A stretch of DNA of 50,513 nucleotides from Acidimicrobiaceae bacterium (GTDB lineage Bacteria; Actinomycetota; Acidimicrobiia; Acidimicrobiales; RAAP-2): contig PLHF01000027.1 of the NCBI GenBank assembly GCA_003138855.1, positions 25,693 to 76,205 on the forward strand, read 5' to 3'. Position numbers and translations under genes: made by a program. Positions 15,303 to 24,206 of this stretch are shown piece after piece. How positions within the stretch are numbered: position 1 is the stretch's first letter; every line of letters begins with the position of its first letter. The notes under the pieces were generated by a model that was not told the origin of the DNA, did no database searches, and was given only the letters and a program-made list of their open reading frames with translations.

Positions 15303-17260
15303 GTGCAATCAGCGGCAACGGCCACGCACGGCGGCTCACCATAAACGAGGACGCCCAGGCGATGATCGACGTGGCCCGGGCGGAGGGCATCGAGACGGTG
15401 TGGGATCGGCTTGCCGCCCAGGAGCCGCAGTGCGGGTACTGCGCCCTCGGATTGAGTTGCCGGAACTGCGCGATGGGGCCCTGCCGCATCGACCCCTTCG
15501 GCGAGGGGCCCCAGAAGGGTGTGTGCGGGGCCGGGGCCGACGTGATCGTGGCCCGCAACCTGGGCCGGACCATTGCCGCGGGCTCCTCTTCGCACTCGGA
15601 CCATGGTCGGGACATCCTCGAGGCGTTCCGCGCCCTGGCGCATGGTGAGACCACCGGCTACCGGATCGCCGACGTAGACAAGATGAAGCGCCTGGCGGAG
15701 GAGGTGGGCGTGGCAACCGAGGGCCGCACCACCGAGGAGGTGGCGGCAGACCTGGCCGACGTGCTGCTCGAAGACTACGGCACCCGGCGGGGCTCGTTGT
15801 CCTTCGTCGCCCGGGTCCCCGAGGTCCGGCGGGCCAAGTGGGACTCCGTGGGCATCACCCCGAGGGGAGTGGACCGTGAGAACGTCGAGATGCTCCACCG
15901 CACCCACATGGGGGTCGACAACGACTACGTCAACACCCTGTTGCACGGATTGCGCACCGGGCTCTCCGACGGCTGGGGGGGATCGATGATCGCCACCGAG
16001 CTGTCCGACGTGATGTTCGGGACCCCCACCCCGGTCATGTCCGAGATCAATCTGGGTGTCCTCCGGACGGACCAGGTCAACATCGCCATGCACGGGCACA
16101 ACCCGATGCTCTCCGACGTGGTGGTCGCCGCCGCACAGGATCCCGAACTGGTGGAGCTGGCCCGGTCGTTCGGCGCGACCGGCATCAACATCGTGGGCCT
16201 GTGCTGCACGGGGAACGAGCTGCTCATGCGCCGCGGCGTGCCGATGGCCGGCAACCACCTCATGCAGGAGCTGGTGCTCGTCACCGGTGCCCTCGAGGCC
16301 ATGGTCGTCGACTACCAGTGCATCATGCCCTCGGTGGTCGACGTGGCGAAGTGCTATCACACCAAGATCATCTCGACCGCGGACAAGGCCAAGTTCACCG
16401 GGGCGACCCACGTGTCGTTCGACCCGATGCACGGTGCAGAGATCGCTCGCGACATCGTGCGCATGGCGGTCGAGGCCTACCCCGACCGGAACCACGAGCG
16501 GGTGCGGATCCCGGTGAAGCCGGTCCGCATGATGGGCGGGTTCTCGGTCGAGGCGATCCTCGGCGCGCTGGGCGGCACCCCGAAGCCGCTCGTCGACGCC
16601 ATCGCCGCGGGCACCATCCGGGGGGCGGTGGCGGTTGTCGGCTGCAACAACCCCAAGCTCCCCCAGGACCTCGAGCACATCGAGCTCACCCGCCGGCTGA
16701 TCGAGAACGACATCCTCGTGCTGGTCACCGGATGCGCCGCGGTGGCCAACGGGAAGGCCGGCCAGATGCTCCCCGAGTCGGCCGCCATGGCCGGGCCGGG
16801 CCTGCGCTCGGTCTGCGAGGCCCTCGGTATCCCGCCGGTACTGCACATGGGGAGTTGCGTCGACAACAGCCGGATCATGGTGCTGGCCGCAGCCCTGGCC
16901 GACTTCCTCGGCGTCGACATCGACCAGCTCCCCCTGGCCGGCGCCGCCCCCGAGTGGTACTCGGAGAAGGCGGTGGCCATCGGTGCCTACGTGGTCGCCT
17001 CGGGCGTCACCACCGTGCTCGGGGTCCAGCCGCCCGTCTTCGGCAGCCCCCACGTCGTGGAGCTCCTGGCCGGCGGCCTCGACGGTGTGGTCGGCGCCAA
17101 GTTCGCGGTCGAGCCGGACCCGGCCCGGGCCGCTCTCCTGATCCGACGACACATCGAGGCGAAGCGCGAGGGCCTCGGCCTACCGTTCGTCGAGGTCGGC
17201 GCGGATGAGGCCGCCGACGTGTCGACCGAAGCGCCGCTGGGCGCCGGCTCGAAGGCCTGA
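15299..17260 (+). CDS. cooS: Nickel-iron anaerobic CO dehydrogenase catalytic subunit
   Basis: The product has 653 residues. N-terminal cluster ligands are Cys45 and Cys48 (CGYC), Cys54, Cys57, Cys62 and Cys76. Compared with the Carboxydothermus enzyme, the second D-cluster cysteine (equivalent position 53) is serine and a CxxC pair is present instead, the spacing reported for the [2Fe-2S] D-cluster of the Desulfovibrio vulgaris enzyme. C-cluster ligands are visible: HGH near 265-267, Cys302/303, Cys341, Cys449, Cys479 and Cys520. The HSDHGRD and EKAVAIGAY segments supply acid-base residues. It oxidises CO to CO2. No ACS/CODH partner genes are adjacent, so it looks monofunctional. Nickel CODHs are uncommon in actinobacteria. 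Confidence 0.96.
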   Translation: MSAISGNGHARRLTINEDAQAMIDVARAEGIETVWDRLAAQEPQCGYCALGLSCRNCAMGPCRIDPFGEGPQKGVCGAGADVIVARNLGRTIAAGSSSHSDHGRDILEAFRALAHGETTGYRIADVDKMKRLAEEVGVATEGRTTEEVAADLADVLLEDYGTRRGSLSFVARVPEVRRAKWDSVGITPRGVDRENVEMLHRTHMGVDNDYVNTLLHGLRTGLSDGWGGSMIATELSDVMFGTPTPVMSEINLGVLRTDQVNIAMHGHNPMLSDVVVAAAQDPELVELARSFGATGINIVGLCCTGNELLMRRGVPMAGNHLMQELVLVTGALEAMVVDYQCIMPSVVDVAKCYHTKIISTADKAKFTGATHVSFDPMHGAEIARDIVRMAVEAYPDRNHERVRIPVKPVRMMGGFSVEAILGALGGTPKPLVDAIAAGTIRGAVAVVGCNNPKLPQDLEHIELTRRLIENDILVLVTGCAAVANGKAGQMLPESAAMAGPGLRSVCEALGIPPVLHMGSCVDNSRIMVLAAALADFLGVDIDQLPLAGAAPEWYSEKAVAIGAYVVASGVTTVLGVQPPVFGSPHVVELLAGGLDGVVGAKFAVEPDPARAALLIRRHIEAKREGLGLPFVEVGADEAADVSTEAPLGAGSKA

Positions 17261-17265
17261 TCGCG

Positions 17266-18135
17266 GTGTGTGGGACCTGCGGGGCCCATGGCCGGGCCGA
17301 GTCGCCCCGTGGCGAAGGGACCCGGATCGTCGTGGTCGGCAAGGGCGGGGTCGGGAAGTCCACCCTGAGCGCCCTGCTGGCCCGCCAGATGGGCCGCCGG
17401 GGCCTTCGCGTGGTGGCTGTCGACGCCGACGAGCAACGGAACCTGGCCGCGACGCTCGGGCTGGACCTCGAGGCGATGGCCTCGATCGTCCCCGTCGCCG
17501 AGGATGCCGACTACATCGAGGAGAAGACCGGGGCCAGGCCGGGCGAGGGGGCGGGCGGGATGCTCCGGCTGAACCCCGACACTTCGGACCTGGTGGACCG
17601 GCTTTCCGTGGCGGCGCCAGACGGGGTCCGCCTGGTGGTGATGGGAGGTGTGCTGCGGGCCGGCGGTGGATGCCTGTGCCCCGAGACCGCCCTGGTCGCC
17701 GCGGCCGTGGCCGGGATGCACCTGCAGGAGGACGACGTGGTGGTGATGGACACCCATGCCGGCGTCGAGCACTTCGGACGCGCACTGGCTCGCGGCTTCG
17801 ACACCGCCATCGTGGTGGTCGAACCGACCTTCAATGCCGTACAGGTCGGGGTGGACTCGGCCCGCATGGCAGCCGAGCTCGGGATCGGCACGCTCCACCT
17901 GGCGATCAACCGCTCGAGGTCCGGCGACGACGTCGAGCGGGTACTGGCCTACGTCGACCGGCTCGGTGGGTTCACGTTCTCCTCGGTGACCACCCTCCCC
18001 TTCGACGACGTCGTGCTCGAGTACGAACCGGCGGTCGACCACCTGCTGGACGGCTCTTCGCTCGCCGAGGCCATGGTCGGGTTGGCCAACGGCGTCCTGG
18101 CGCCCGGCCGGCACCCGGCCGGATCGGTGGCCTGA
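17266..18135 (+). CDS. cooC: CooC-type nickel-insertion ATPase for CO dehydrogenase
   Basis: The product has 289 residues from a GTG five bases after cooS. P-loop GKGGVGKST spans Gly25-Thr33 (deviant Walker A of the MinD/CooC class), and the metal-binding CxC pair is Cys136 and Cys138 in GGGCLCPE. VMDTHAGVEHFGR follows. An extra CGTCG at the very N-terminus is unusual and could bind metal. CooC dimers deliver nickel to the C-cluster. The stop overlaps the next start (TGATG). Confidence 0.92.
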   Translation: MCGTCGAHGRAESPRGEGTRIVVVGKGGVGKSTLSALLARQMGRRGLRVVAVDADEQRNLAATLGLDLEAMASIVPVAEDADYIEEKTGARPGEGAGGMLRLNPDTSDLVDRLSVAAPDGVRLVVMGGVLRAGGGCLCPETALVAAAVAGMHLQEDDVVVMDTHAGVEHFGRALARGFDTAIVVVEPTFNAVQVGVDSARMAAELGIGTLHLAINRSRSGDDVERVLAYVDRLGGFTFSSVTTLPFDDVVLEYEPAVDHLLDGSSLAEAMVGLANGVLAPGRHPAGSVA

Positions 18136-19385
18136 TGCGGGCCGTCGTCATCGGGACGGGCCCGGCAGGGATCACCGCCGCCGAGACCCTCCGCCGGCTC
18201 GACCCCTCGGGCTCCGTGGTGGCACTGTCGACCGAGCCCTACCCGCCGTACTCACCGCCGGCGATGGCCGACCACTTCCTCACCGGCCGGGACGAGCCCC
18301 TCTACTGGAAGGGCCAGGACGTGGGGGCCCGCCTCGGCATCCACGAGCGGCGGGACGCAAGGGTGGAGGCGATCGACATCGATTACCGCGAGGTCGTGCT
18401 CGCCGACGGAGGGCGGATCCCCTACGAGGGCCTGGTGGTGGCATCGGGCAGTCGGCTCCATGCCCCGCTCGAGGGCGCAGACCTTCCGGGTGTTCTGGAC
18501 TTCAAGTCCCTCCGTACCGCCACCGAGCTCATCGGCCGCGTCCGCCGGGGCGAGGCCACCAGCGCCCTCATCGTGGGGAACGGGTTCATCGGCATCGAGC
18601 TCTCGCTGCTGCTGGCCGGCCTCGGGGTGGAGGTGACGGTCATCGGCCGCCGCAACTGGGTGATGCCGCGTGTCCTCGACCCGGTCACCTCCACGGTGGC
18701 CGAGGCGGCGCTCACCGCCCGGGGCGTGACCCTGCGGCTGGGAGTCCAGGCCGATGCCATCATCGGCGAGCCGTCCGCCACCGGCGTCAGGCTGGCCGAC
18801 GGCACGCATCTCGATGCCGACCTGGTCGTCGCGGCGACCGGGGTCAAGCCCCACACCGAGTTCCTGGTCGACTCCGGCATCGCCACGGGCTGGGGCGTGC
18901 ACGTCGACGACCGACTGGGCACCTCGGTGCCCGGCATCGTGGCCGCCGGCGACGTGGCCGAGGCTGCCGACCGGTTCACCGGGGAGCGCTTCGTTCATGC
19001 CATCTTCATCAACGCGGTGGCCCAGGCCCCGATCGCCGCCGCCAATCTGCTCGGGGCCGACCTGCGCTACGACGGGGCCGAGGCCATGAACAGCCTCAAG
19101 CATCTCGGCGTGCCCATCGTGTCCATCGGCACCACCGATGCACCCGACGAGATCCTGCGCTGGCAGGAGGGTGGGGACGTGCGGACCGTCTACCTGCGCG
19201 ACGACACGGTGATCGGTGCCCAGTTGGCCGGGGACATCCGGGCGGCCGGCGTGTATCGTTCGCTCATGCTTCGTCGGGTTCCGGTCACCCGCTACGGCCG
19301 GCGCCTCGTGGAGCCCGGCTTCGGGATGGCCGACATCGCCTTCGACGCTCTCGCGCACGGTCCCCGGAGCCTCTCGGTCGTCTGA
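18135..19385 (+). CDS. FAD-dependent NAD(P) oxidoreductase of the CODH cluster
   Basis: The product has 416 residues. It has an N-terminal dinucleotide fold (VVIGTGPAGITAAETL), a central NAD(P)-binding fold (ALIVGNGFIGIELSLLLAGL), and FAD motif VPGIVAAGDVAEA. It belongs to the pyridine nucleotide-disulfide oxidoreductase class of rubredoxin/NADH-oxidase relatives, without a redox-active CxxxxC. FAD-NAD oxidoreductases of this kind are found beside cooF/cooS in other bacteria and are thought to link CO oxidation to NAD(P)+ reduction through the ferredoxin. The role here is inferred from that context. Confidence 0.88.
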   Translation: MRAVVIGTGPAGITAAETLRRLDPSGSVVALSTEPYPPYSPPAMADHFLTGRDEPLYWKGQDVGARLGIHERRDARVEAIDIDYREVVLADGGRIPYEGLVVASGSRLHAPLEGADLPGVLDFKSLRTATELIGRVRRGEATSALIVGNGFIGIELSLLLAGLGVEVTVIGRRNWVMPRVLDPVTSTVAEAALTARGVTLRLGVQADAIIGEPSATGVRLADGTHLDADLVVAATGVKPHTEFLVDSGIATGWGVHVDDRLGTSVPGIVAAGDVAEAADRFTGERFVHAIFINAVAQAPIAAANLLGADLRYDGAEAMNSLKHLGVPIVSIGTTDAPDEILRWQEGGDVRTVYLRDDTVIGAQLAGDIRAAGVYRSLMLRRVPVTRYGRRLVEPGFGMADIAFDALAHGPRSLSVV

Positions 19386-19389
19386 CGGC

Positions 19390-20622
19390 GTGCGGATCGT
19401 TTCGGTCGAAGAGCTGACGTCCCGGCTCGGCGCGCTGCCGGGGGTCGAGCCGCGTGTCGTCGTCTCGGGCAATTTCGGCACCCCCACCATCCTCCTGGAA
19501 GCGCTGGCCGCCTCCCGCGACCGTTGCCGGGTGTTCACCCTCAACGCGCAGTCCGGCTGGCTCATCGACCCAGGGTTCGTCAACGAGACTCCCTTCGTCG
19601 GGCCGGGGATGCGCCACGACCCGGAGCTCGACTACCTCCCCATGCGCCTGTCGCTCGTTCCGCGCCTGTTCGATTCGCTCCGCCCCGTGGACGCCGTGCT
19701 CGTCCACACCTCGGTGCCCCGCAACGGGAGGCTCTCCCTCGGGATCGAGGTCAACATCCTTCCGGCCGCCATCGAGCGGGTGCACGCCCGGGGCGGGCTG
19801 GCGGTGGCCCAGATCAACCGCAACATGCCCTACACCTTCGGTGACGGTGAGTTCCCGACCGACTGGTTCGACCTGGCCATCGAGTCCGACCAGCCGCTGG
19901 GCTCCCCCGGCCCGCGGGTCATCTCGGAGGCGGAGATGCGGATCGGCGAACGGGCGGCCGGTTTCGCCGCCGACGGGGCCACGGTGCAGTTCGGCATCGG
20001 GCAGGTTCCCGATGTGGCTGCCGGCGAGCTCATCGGTCGCCGCAACCTCGGCATCTGGACCGAAGTGGCCGGCGACGGCGTCCTGGCCCTCGAACAGGCC
20101 GGCTCGCTCGACCCGGGCCGGCCGATCCAGGCCTCGTTCCTCTTCGGCTCGCCCGAACTGTACGAGTGGGCCCACCTCAACCCCCGGCTGCGGATGACCA
20201 GGACCGAGGTGCTCAACGACCCGGCGCGCATCGCGTCGAACCCGGCCATGGTCTCGATCAACACGTGCATGCAGGTCGACCTGTTCGCCCAGGCCAACGC
20301 CAGCTTCGTCCGCGGGGAGGTCTACTCCGGCTTCGGCGGCCAGCCCGACTTCGTCCTCGGCGCCCTCCACTCGCCGGGTGGCCAAGCGGTGGTCGCCCTG
20401 CGGTCGTGGCACGGCAAGTCGGACTCCTCGGCGGTACTTCCCATCCTCACCAACCCGGCAACGTCGTTCCAGCATTCGGCCATCGTCAGCGAGCACGGCA
20501 TCGCCGAGATCTTCGGCCACTCGCAACGGGCCCAGGCCCGGTTGATCATCGACGAGGTCGCCGATCCCCGGGCTCGCGACGACCTGCACGCAGCGATCTC
20601 GGCCCGCGTCCCGTCGGCGTGA
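19390..20622 (+). CDS. Acetyl-CoA hydrolase / CoA-transferase family protein
   Basis: The product has 410 residues from a GTG four bases after the previous stop. Both halves of the family I CoA-transferase fold are present. Typical segments are VVSGNFGTPTILLEAL, VQFGIGQVPDVAAGEL and SGFGGQPDFVLGA near the C-terminus; the catalytic glutamate is expected in the loop containing FIRGEVYSG-like residues (here VRGEVYSGFGG). Substrate could be acetate, butyrate or 4-hydroxybutyrate, and sequence alone does not decide. It is the last gene of the CO dehydrogenase operon, so it may form acyl-CoA or release acids during low-oxygen metabolism. Confidence 0.85.
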   Translation: MRIVSVEELTSRLGALPGVEPRVVVSGNFGTPTILLEALAASRDRCRVFTLNAQSGWLIDPGFVNETPFVGPGMRHDPELDYLPMRLSLVPRLFDSLRPVDAVLVHTSVPRNGRLSLGIEVNILPAAIERVHARGGLAVAQINRNMPYTFGDGEFPTDWFDLAIESDQPLGSPGPRVISEAEMRIGERAAGFAADGATVQFGIGQVPDVAAGELIGRRNLGIWTEVAGDGVLALEQAGSLDPGRPIQASFLFGSPELYEWAHLNPRLRMTRTEVLNDPARIASNPAMVSINTCMQVDLFAQANASFVRGEVYSGFGGQPDFVLGALHSPGGQAVVALRSWHGKSDSSAVLPILTNPATSFQHSAIVSEHGIAEIFGHSQRAQARLIIDEVADPRARDDLHAAISARVPSA

Positions 20623-20672
20623 CCGGTTACGCCCACCGGAGGCCATGGGCGGGTCGGCTGCCCGGTGGGGTC

Positions 20673-20688
20673 GGCCGATGCGTCGGCC
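20673..20688. terminator. Hairpin between convergent genes
   Basis: GGCCGA and TCGGCC flank a 4-base loop in the 84-base gap between the converging CoA-transferase and DUF47 genes. It could serve both strands. No T-run. Confidence 0.4.
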
Positions 20689-20706
20689 CCGCCGAACGAG
20701 CGACGG

Positions 20707-21312
20707 TCACGCCTCCTTGACCACCGCGTACCAGATCCGGTGGGCCACGGCCTCGACCGCATCGCCCATCCGGGCACAGCGGCGGTAGAGCTCGCGGCGG
20801 CCCATCACCTCGCGGAGGTCGTCGATCTCGAGGAGGGCCGACATCGCCCGGCGGTAGACATGCTGGAGGGATCGCTGTTGGTGCACGGCCGCGTCCGCGA
20901 ACCCGGTGGCCCGATCGGGGTCAGCGGCCAGGAAGGGGAACGCCTGCACCAGCGCCCGCACGCCCAGGCCCACCAGGTCGGCCATCTCGGCCATCGGGGG
21001 ATCGGGGTCCATGCCCAAGAGGTCGGCCTCGCGGACCAGGTTCTTGGCCGCGTTGAGCACCGCGTCGAGCCGCTCGGAGATCTCGTAGATGTCCTCGGGG
21101 CCGATCGGCGTCACGAACGAGTGCTTGACCGCCGTGAGCACCTCGCGGCCGGCATGGTCGGCCTCGTGCTCCTGGGCCCGCACCGTTGCCTCCTCCGAGC
21201 GGTCCCCCTTGGCCCAGGCGCAGAGCGCGTCGATCCCCTCGACCGTCACGTCACCCTGGCGCCCGAGGAGCCCGAGCAGGTCGGGCGACTCGGGCAGGAA
21301 CCACCGTCTCAT
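20707..21312 (-). CDS. DUF47/PhoU-like phosphate transport accessory protein
   Basis: The product has 201 residues, all helical, and begins MRRWFLPESPDLLGLL. The internal EHEADHAGREVLTAVKHSFVTPI segment with its conserved acidic/histidine residues, and the IYEISERLDAVLNAAKNLV helix, match the DUF47 proteins encoded beside Pit transporters. The start overlaps the pit stop (ATGA). It is thought to modulate Pit activity. The longer antisense frame to 22185 is a shadow of pit. Confidence 0.88.
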   Translation of the reverse strand: MRRWFLPESPDLLGLLGRQGDVTVEGIDALCAWAKGDRSEEATVRAQEHEADHAGREVLTAVKHSFVTPIGPEDIYEISERLDAVLNAAKNLVREADLLGMDPDPPMAEMADLVGLGVRALVQAFPFLAADPDRATGFADAAVHQQRSLQHVYRRAMSALLEIDDLREVMGRRELYRRCARMGDAVEAVAHRIWYAVVKEA

Positions 21313-22328
21313 CCGGCCCACCTCCAGAACACGAGGAACAGGGCGCCCAGCGCCCCGCTCACCGGAAGCGTCACCAGCCACGCCAGGGCGATCTCCCCGA
21401 CAACGGACCAGCCTACGTGGCGCCACCGCTCTCCGGAACCCACACCCACCACGGCCGGGGCGACGACGTCGGTCGTGCTCACGGGCGCCCCCACCAGCGA
21501 TGCGGTCAGGACGATCAGCCCCGACGAGGCCTGACTGACCAGGCCGTCGAGAGACTTGATCCGGTAGATGCGCCGGCCCAGGGTGACCACCACCCGCCAC
21601 CCGCCGAGCAGGGTGCCGAGGGTCAGGAATCCTGCCGATGCGAGCACCACCCAGAACGGCACGGCGAAGTGGGACAGATGCCCCGAGGCGACCAACGACG
21701 CTGCGATCAGCCCCATGACCTTCTGCGCGTCGTTCGAACCATGGGCGAAGGCAAGCCCGGCCGATGCCACCAGGTCGCCCCGGCGCACCGGGGTCTCGAT
21801 CGCCCGGCTCGCCCGCCGTAGCGAACGTCGCGCCAGGTGGATACCGGCCATGGCGATCGGCAAGGCGATCGCCGAGGAGAACACGAGCCACAGGAGCGAC
21901 CCGATCACCCCCTCGGGGCGTATCCCGCGCAGCCCCCCCCAGTACACGGCACTGGCGCCACCGTCCGCCAGCGCGGCTCCGGCCAGGGCGCCCACCAGGC
22001 AGTGCCCCGAGCTGCAGGGAAGGCCCCACCACAGGGTGGCGAGGCTCCACACCAGGGCTCCGAGCGTTGCCGAGCCGAGCACCGACAGCATCTGGTCCGA
22101 AGGGACGATCACGATTCCGGCGATCGTCGCCGCCACCGCGGTGCCCACCACCACTGCGCCGACGACGTTGAACATCGCGGCCCACACGACTGCCGGACCG
22201 GGGCGCATGGCGCCGGTCACGACCGGCGCGGCGATGGCATTGCCGGCGTCATGGACGCCGTTGGCCAAGCCGAAGGCCGCGGCAAGGAGCACCACCACCA
22301 CGAGCACCGGTCGCTCCTTTCCTGTCAC
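21309..22328 (-). CDS. pit: Pit-family inorganic phosphate transporter
   Basis: The product has 339 residues from a GTG. It has the duplicated Pit signature: FGLANGVHDAGNAIAAPVVTG at the start and GLAFAHGSNDAQKVMGLIAA in the second half, with about ten hydrophobic helices. WWGLPCSSGHCLVGAL and LVGAPVSTTDVVAPAVVG are the matching substrate-path segments. It transports phosphate (as metal phosphate) with protons. It is co-transcribed with the DUF47 gene. No regulatory box was recognised upstream. Confidence 0.92.
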   Translation of the reverse strand: MTGKERPVLVVVVLLAAAFGLANGVHDAGNAIAAPVVTGAMRPGPAVVWAAMFNVVGAVVVGTAVAATIAGIVIVPSDQMLSVLGSATLGALVWSLATLWWGLPCSSGHCLVGALAGAALADGGASAVYWGGLRGIRPEGVIGSLLWLVFSSAIALPIAMAGIHLARRSLRRASRAIETPVRRGDLVASAGLAFAHGSNDAQKVMGLIAASLVASGHLSHFAVPFWVVLASAGFLTLGTLLGGWRVVVTLGRRIYRIKSLDGLVSQASSGLIVLTASLVGAPVSTTDVVAPAVVGVGSGERWRHVGWSVVGEIALAWLVTLPVSGALGALFLVFWRWAG

Positions 22329-22474
22329 TCGGCCCTGTCGCCGATCCCCCCCCCGCCGGCACCGAGGTTCGACCCTACCTCGCCATCAACTCCCCGAGCC
22401 CGATCGGCACGAAGCGCCGGACGACACCTCCGCGCCGATGGGCAGTGCGACGCCTGCCATCCGGTAACCGGAGG

Positions 22475-24148
22475 TCAGGACGTGGTGCCGGCCGTTCCGT
22501 CCGACGCAGCGACACCGGTCGCGGAAGCGGCCGTCGGACCGCCGGCGCCCCGCATCGGAGAGCCGGTCCCCGTCGGGCCCTGCACCGCGTCTGCAGGATC
22601 CTGTCGACGCCTGGCCGGCAGTGCCACCACCACCAGCACCGCGCTGGCCGCCACCACCACCGCTCCCACCAGCAGGGCCAGATCCATGCCGGCGACATAC
22701 GCGGAGCGGGCTGCAGCCGCCAAGGCCGCCCCGAGCCCACCGCCCGCGATCCGGGCCACCGACAACGCACCGCCGATCGAGCCCAGGATGGCACGGCTGG
22801 CAGACGCCGGGAGCTGGTGGCCGGCCAACAGGGAGGTCATCCTCCCCTGGTACCTCGCCGAGAGCACCGAGCCCATGACGGCGACACCCATGGCACCGCC
22901 CACCTGCAGGGCGGTGCTGTTGGTGGCCGAACCGACCCCGGCCCGCTCGCGTGGCAACGATCCCATCACCGACGCCACCGACGGAGCGATGATCAGACCG
23001 GCCCCCAGGCCGAGCAGCACCATGCCCACCATGGCGTGGCCGAATCCCCCGGCCGTCGCCGTGGTGGCCAGCCGCCAGAGGCCTGCGACGACGATGAGCA
23101 GTCCCGAGGCGACCACCACCTTCGTCCCCAGCCAACGGACGAGGGTCGTCGACGTCGTCGCCGCCACCGCCAGGACCACGGCGATGGGCAGGATGCGCAC
23201 ACCGGTGGCCAGGGGGGAGAACCCGAGGGAGAACTGGAGGTACTGGGTGAGGACGAAGAGGGAGCCCATCAGGGCGAACACGGCGAGGGCGACCGCGGCC
23301 ATGGCGACGGAGAACCTGCGGTCCCTGAAAGGTTCGAGGACCAGCATCGGGTGGGCGGAATGGTGCTCCCACGCCACGAACCCGGCGAGGATGGCCACCG
23401 CCAGGACCCCTGCGCCCACCACCCACGGCGACCGCCACCCACGCTGGGGCACCTCGATGATCGACCAGACGAGCAGGGTCAGGCCCGCCGTGGACGCCAC
23501 CGCCCCGAGCACATCGATGGGGCGGCGAACCGGGTCCCGCGAATCCGGCACCAACCACAGCGCGGCCACCAGCCCGAGCAGGACCACCGGCACGTTGACG
23601 AGGAAGATCGATCCCCACCAGAAGTGGGCGAGCAGCCAACCACCGGCGATCGGGCCGATGGCGATACCCAGGCCGGTCGTCCCCGACCAGATGCCGATGG
23701 CCCGCTCCTGGTCGTCGGGATCGCGGAAGACGTCGGTGATGATGGACAGGGTGGCCGGCATGATGCAGGCCGCCCCCAGGCCCATCGCCGCCCGAGCCCA
23801 GTCCAGCGCCGTCGGCGACGTCGAGAATGCCGAGGCGGCAGACCCGGCACCGAAGATCACCAGTCCCGCGCAGAGGATCTTCTTGCGCCCCACCCGGTCG
23901 CCGATGCTCCCCGCCACCAACAGGACCCCGGCGAACACGCAGGAGTAGACGTCCACGATCCACTGGAGCTGGGACTCGGTGGCGTGCAGGTCCTTGATCA
24001 ACGAGGGCAGAGCGATGTTCAAGATCGTGCTGTCGAGGGAGATGACCAGGAGGGAGACGCACAGCACGGCCAGGATGGCCCACCGCCGTTTGGCAATGAC
24101 CGATGTGACCGACGGCGCCGACGGGTTCGCCGATCGTTCGACACTCAC
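22475..24148 (-). CDS. MFS drug exporter, DHA2 (14-helix) type
   Basis: The product has 557 residues from a GTG. The N-terminal helix LAVLCVSLLVISLDSTILNIALP holds the DHA2 motif with the conserved aspartate; motif A GDRVGRKKIL and motif C GLGIAIGPIAGGWLL follow. About 14 hydrophobic helices span residues 20-530. It resembles EmrB/QacA-type proton antiporters; substrate unknown. A DevR-type box ends 33 bases before the GTG. That distance would place the transcription start at or near the start codon, so a leaderless mRNA is possible. This is inference. Confidence 0.88.
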   Translation of the reverse strand: MSVERSANPSAPSVTSVIAKRRWAILAVLCVSLLVISLDSTILNIALPSLIKDLHATESQLQWIVDVYSCVFAGVLLVAGSIGDRVGRKKILCAGLVIFGAGSAASAFSTSPTALDWARAAMGLGAACIMPATLSIITDVFRDPDDQERAIGIWSGTTGLGIAIGPIAGGWLLAHFWWGSIFLVNVPVVLLGLVAALWLVPDSRDPVRRPIDVLGAVASTAGLTLLVWSIIEVPQRGWRSPWVVGAGVLAVAILAGFVAWEHHSAHPMLVLEPFRDRRFSVAMAAVALAVFALMGSLFVLTQYLQFSLGFSPLATGVRILPIAVVLAVAATTSTTLVRWLGTKVVVASGLLIVVAGLWRLATTATAGGFGHAMVGMVLLGLGAGLIIAPSVASVMGSLPRERAGVGSATNSTALQVGGAMGVAVMGSVLSARYQGRMTSLLAGHQLPASASRAILGSIGGALSVARIAGGGLGAALAAAARSAYVAGMDLALLVGAVVVAASAVLVVVALPARRRQDPADAVQGPTGTGSPMRGAGGPTAASATGVAASDGTAGTTS

Positions 24149-24180
24149 GCCGACATCAGATCACGGCAGCTCCCCTGCCA

Positions 24181-24197
24181 GTAGGGCCGAAGGTCTT
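24181..24197 (-). promoter_or_regulatory. DevR/DosR-type box (5) in front of the MFS gene
   Basis: The minus-strand site AAGACCTTCGGCCCTAC matches the consensus except at the first two G positions. It lies between the DUF779 stop and the MFS start, with no -35 hexamer. Confidence 0.65.
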
Positions 24198-24206
24198 TGC
24201 GGCCGA

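Noticed and set aside
14510..17152. 880-codon open frame on the minus strand opposite cooF/cooS
   Set aside because: The plus strand carries complete, motif-rich genes; the antisense frame is His/Gly/Asp-rich low-complexity sequence typical of a shadow in high-GC DNA.
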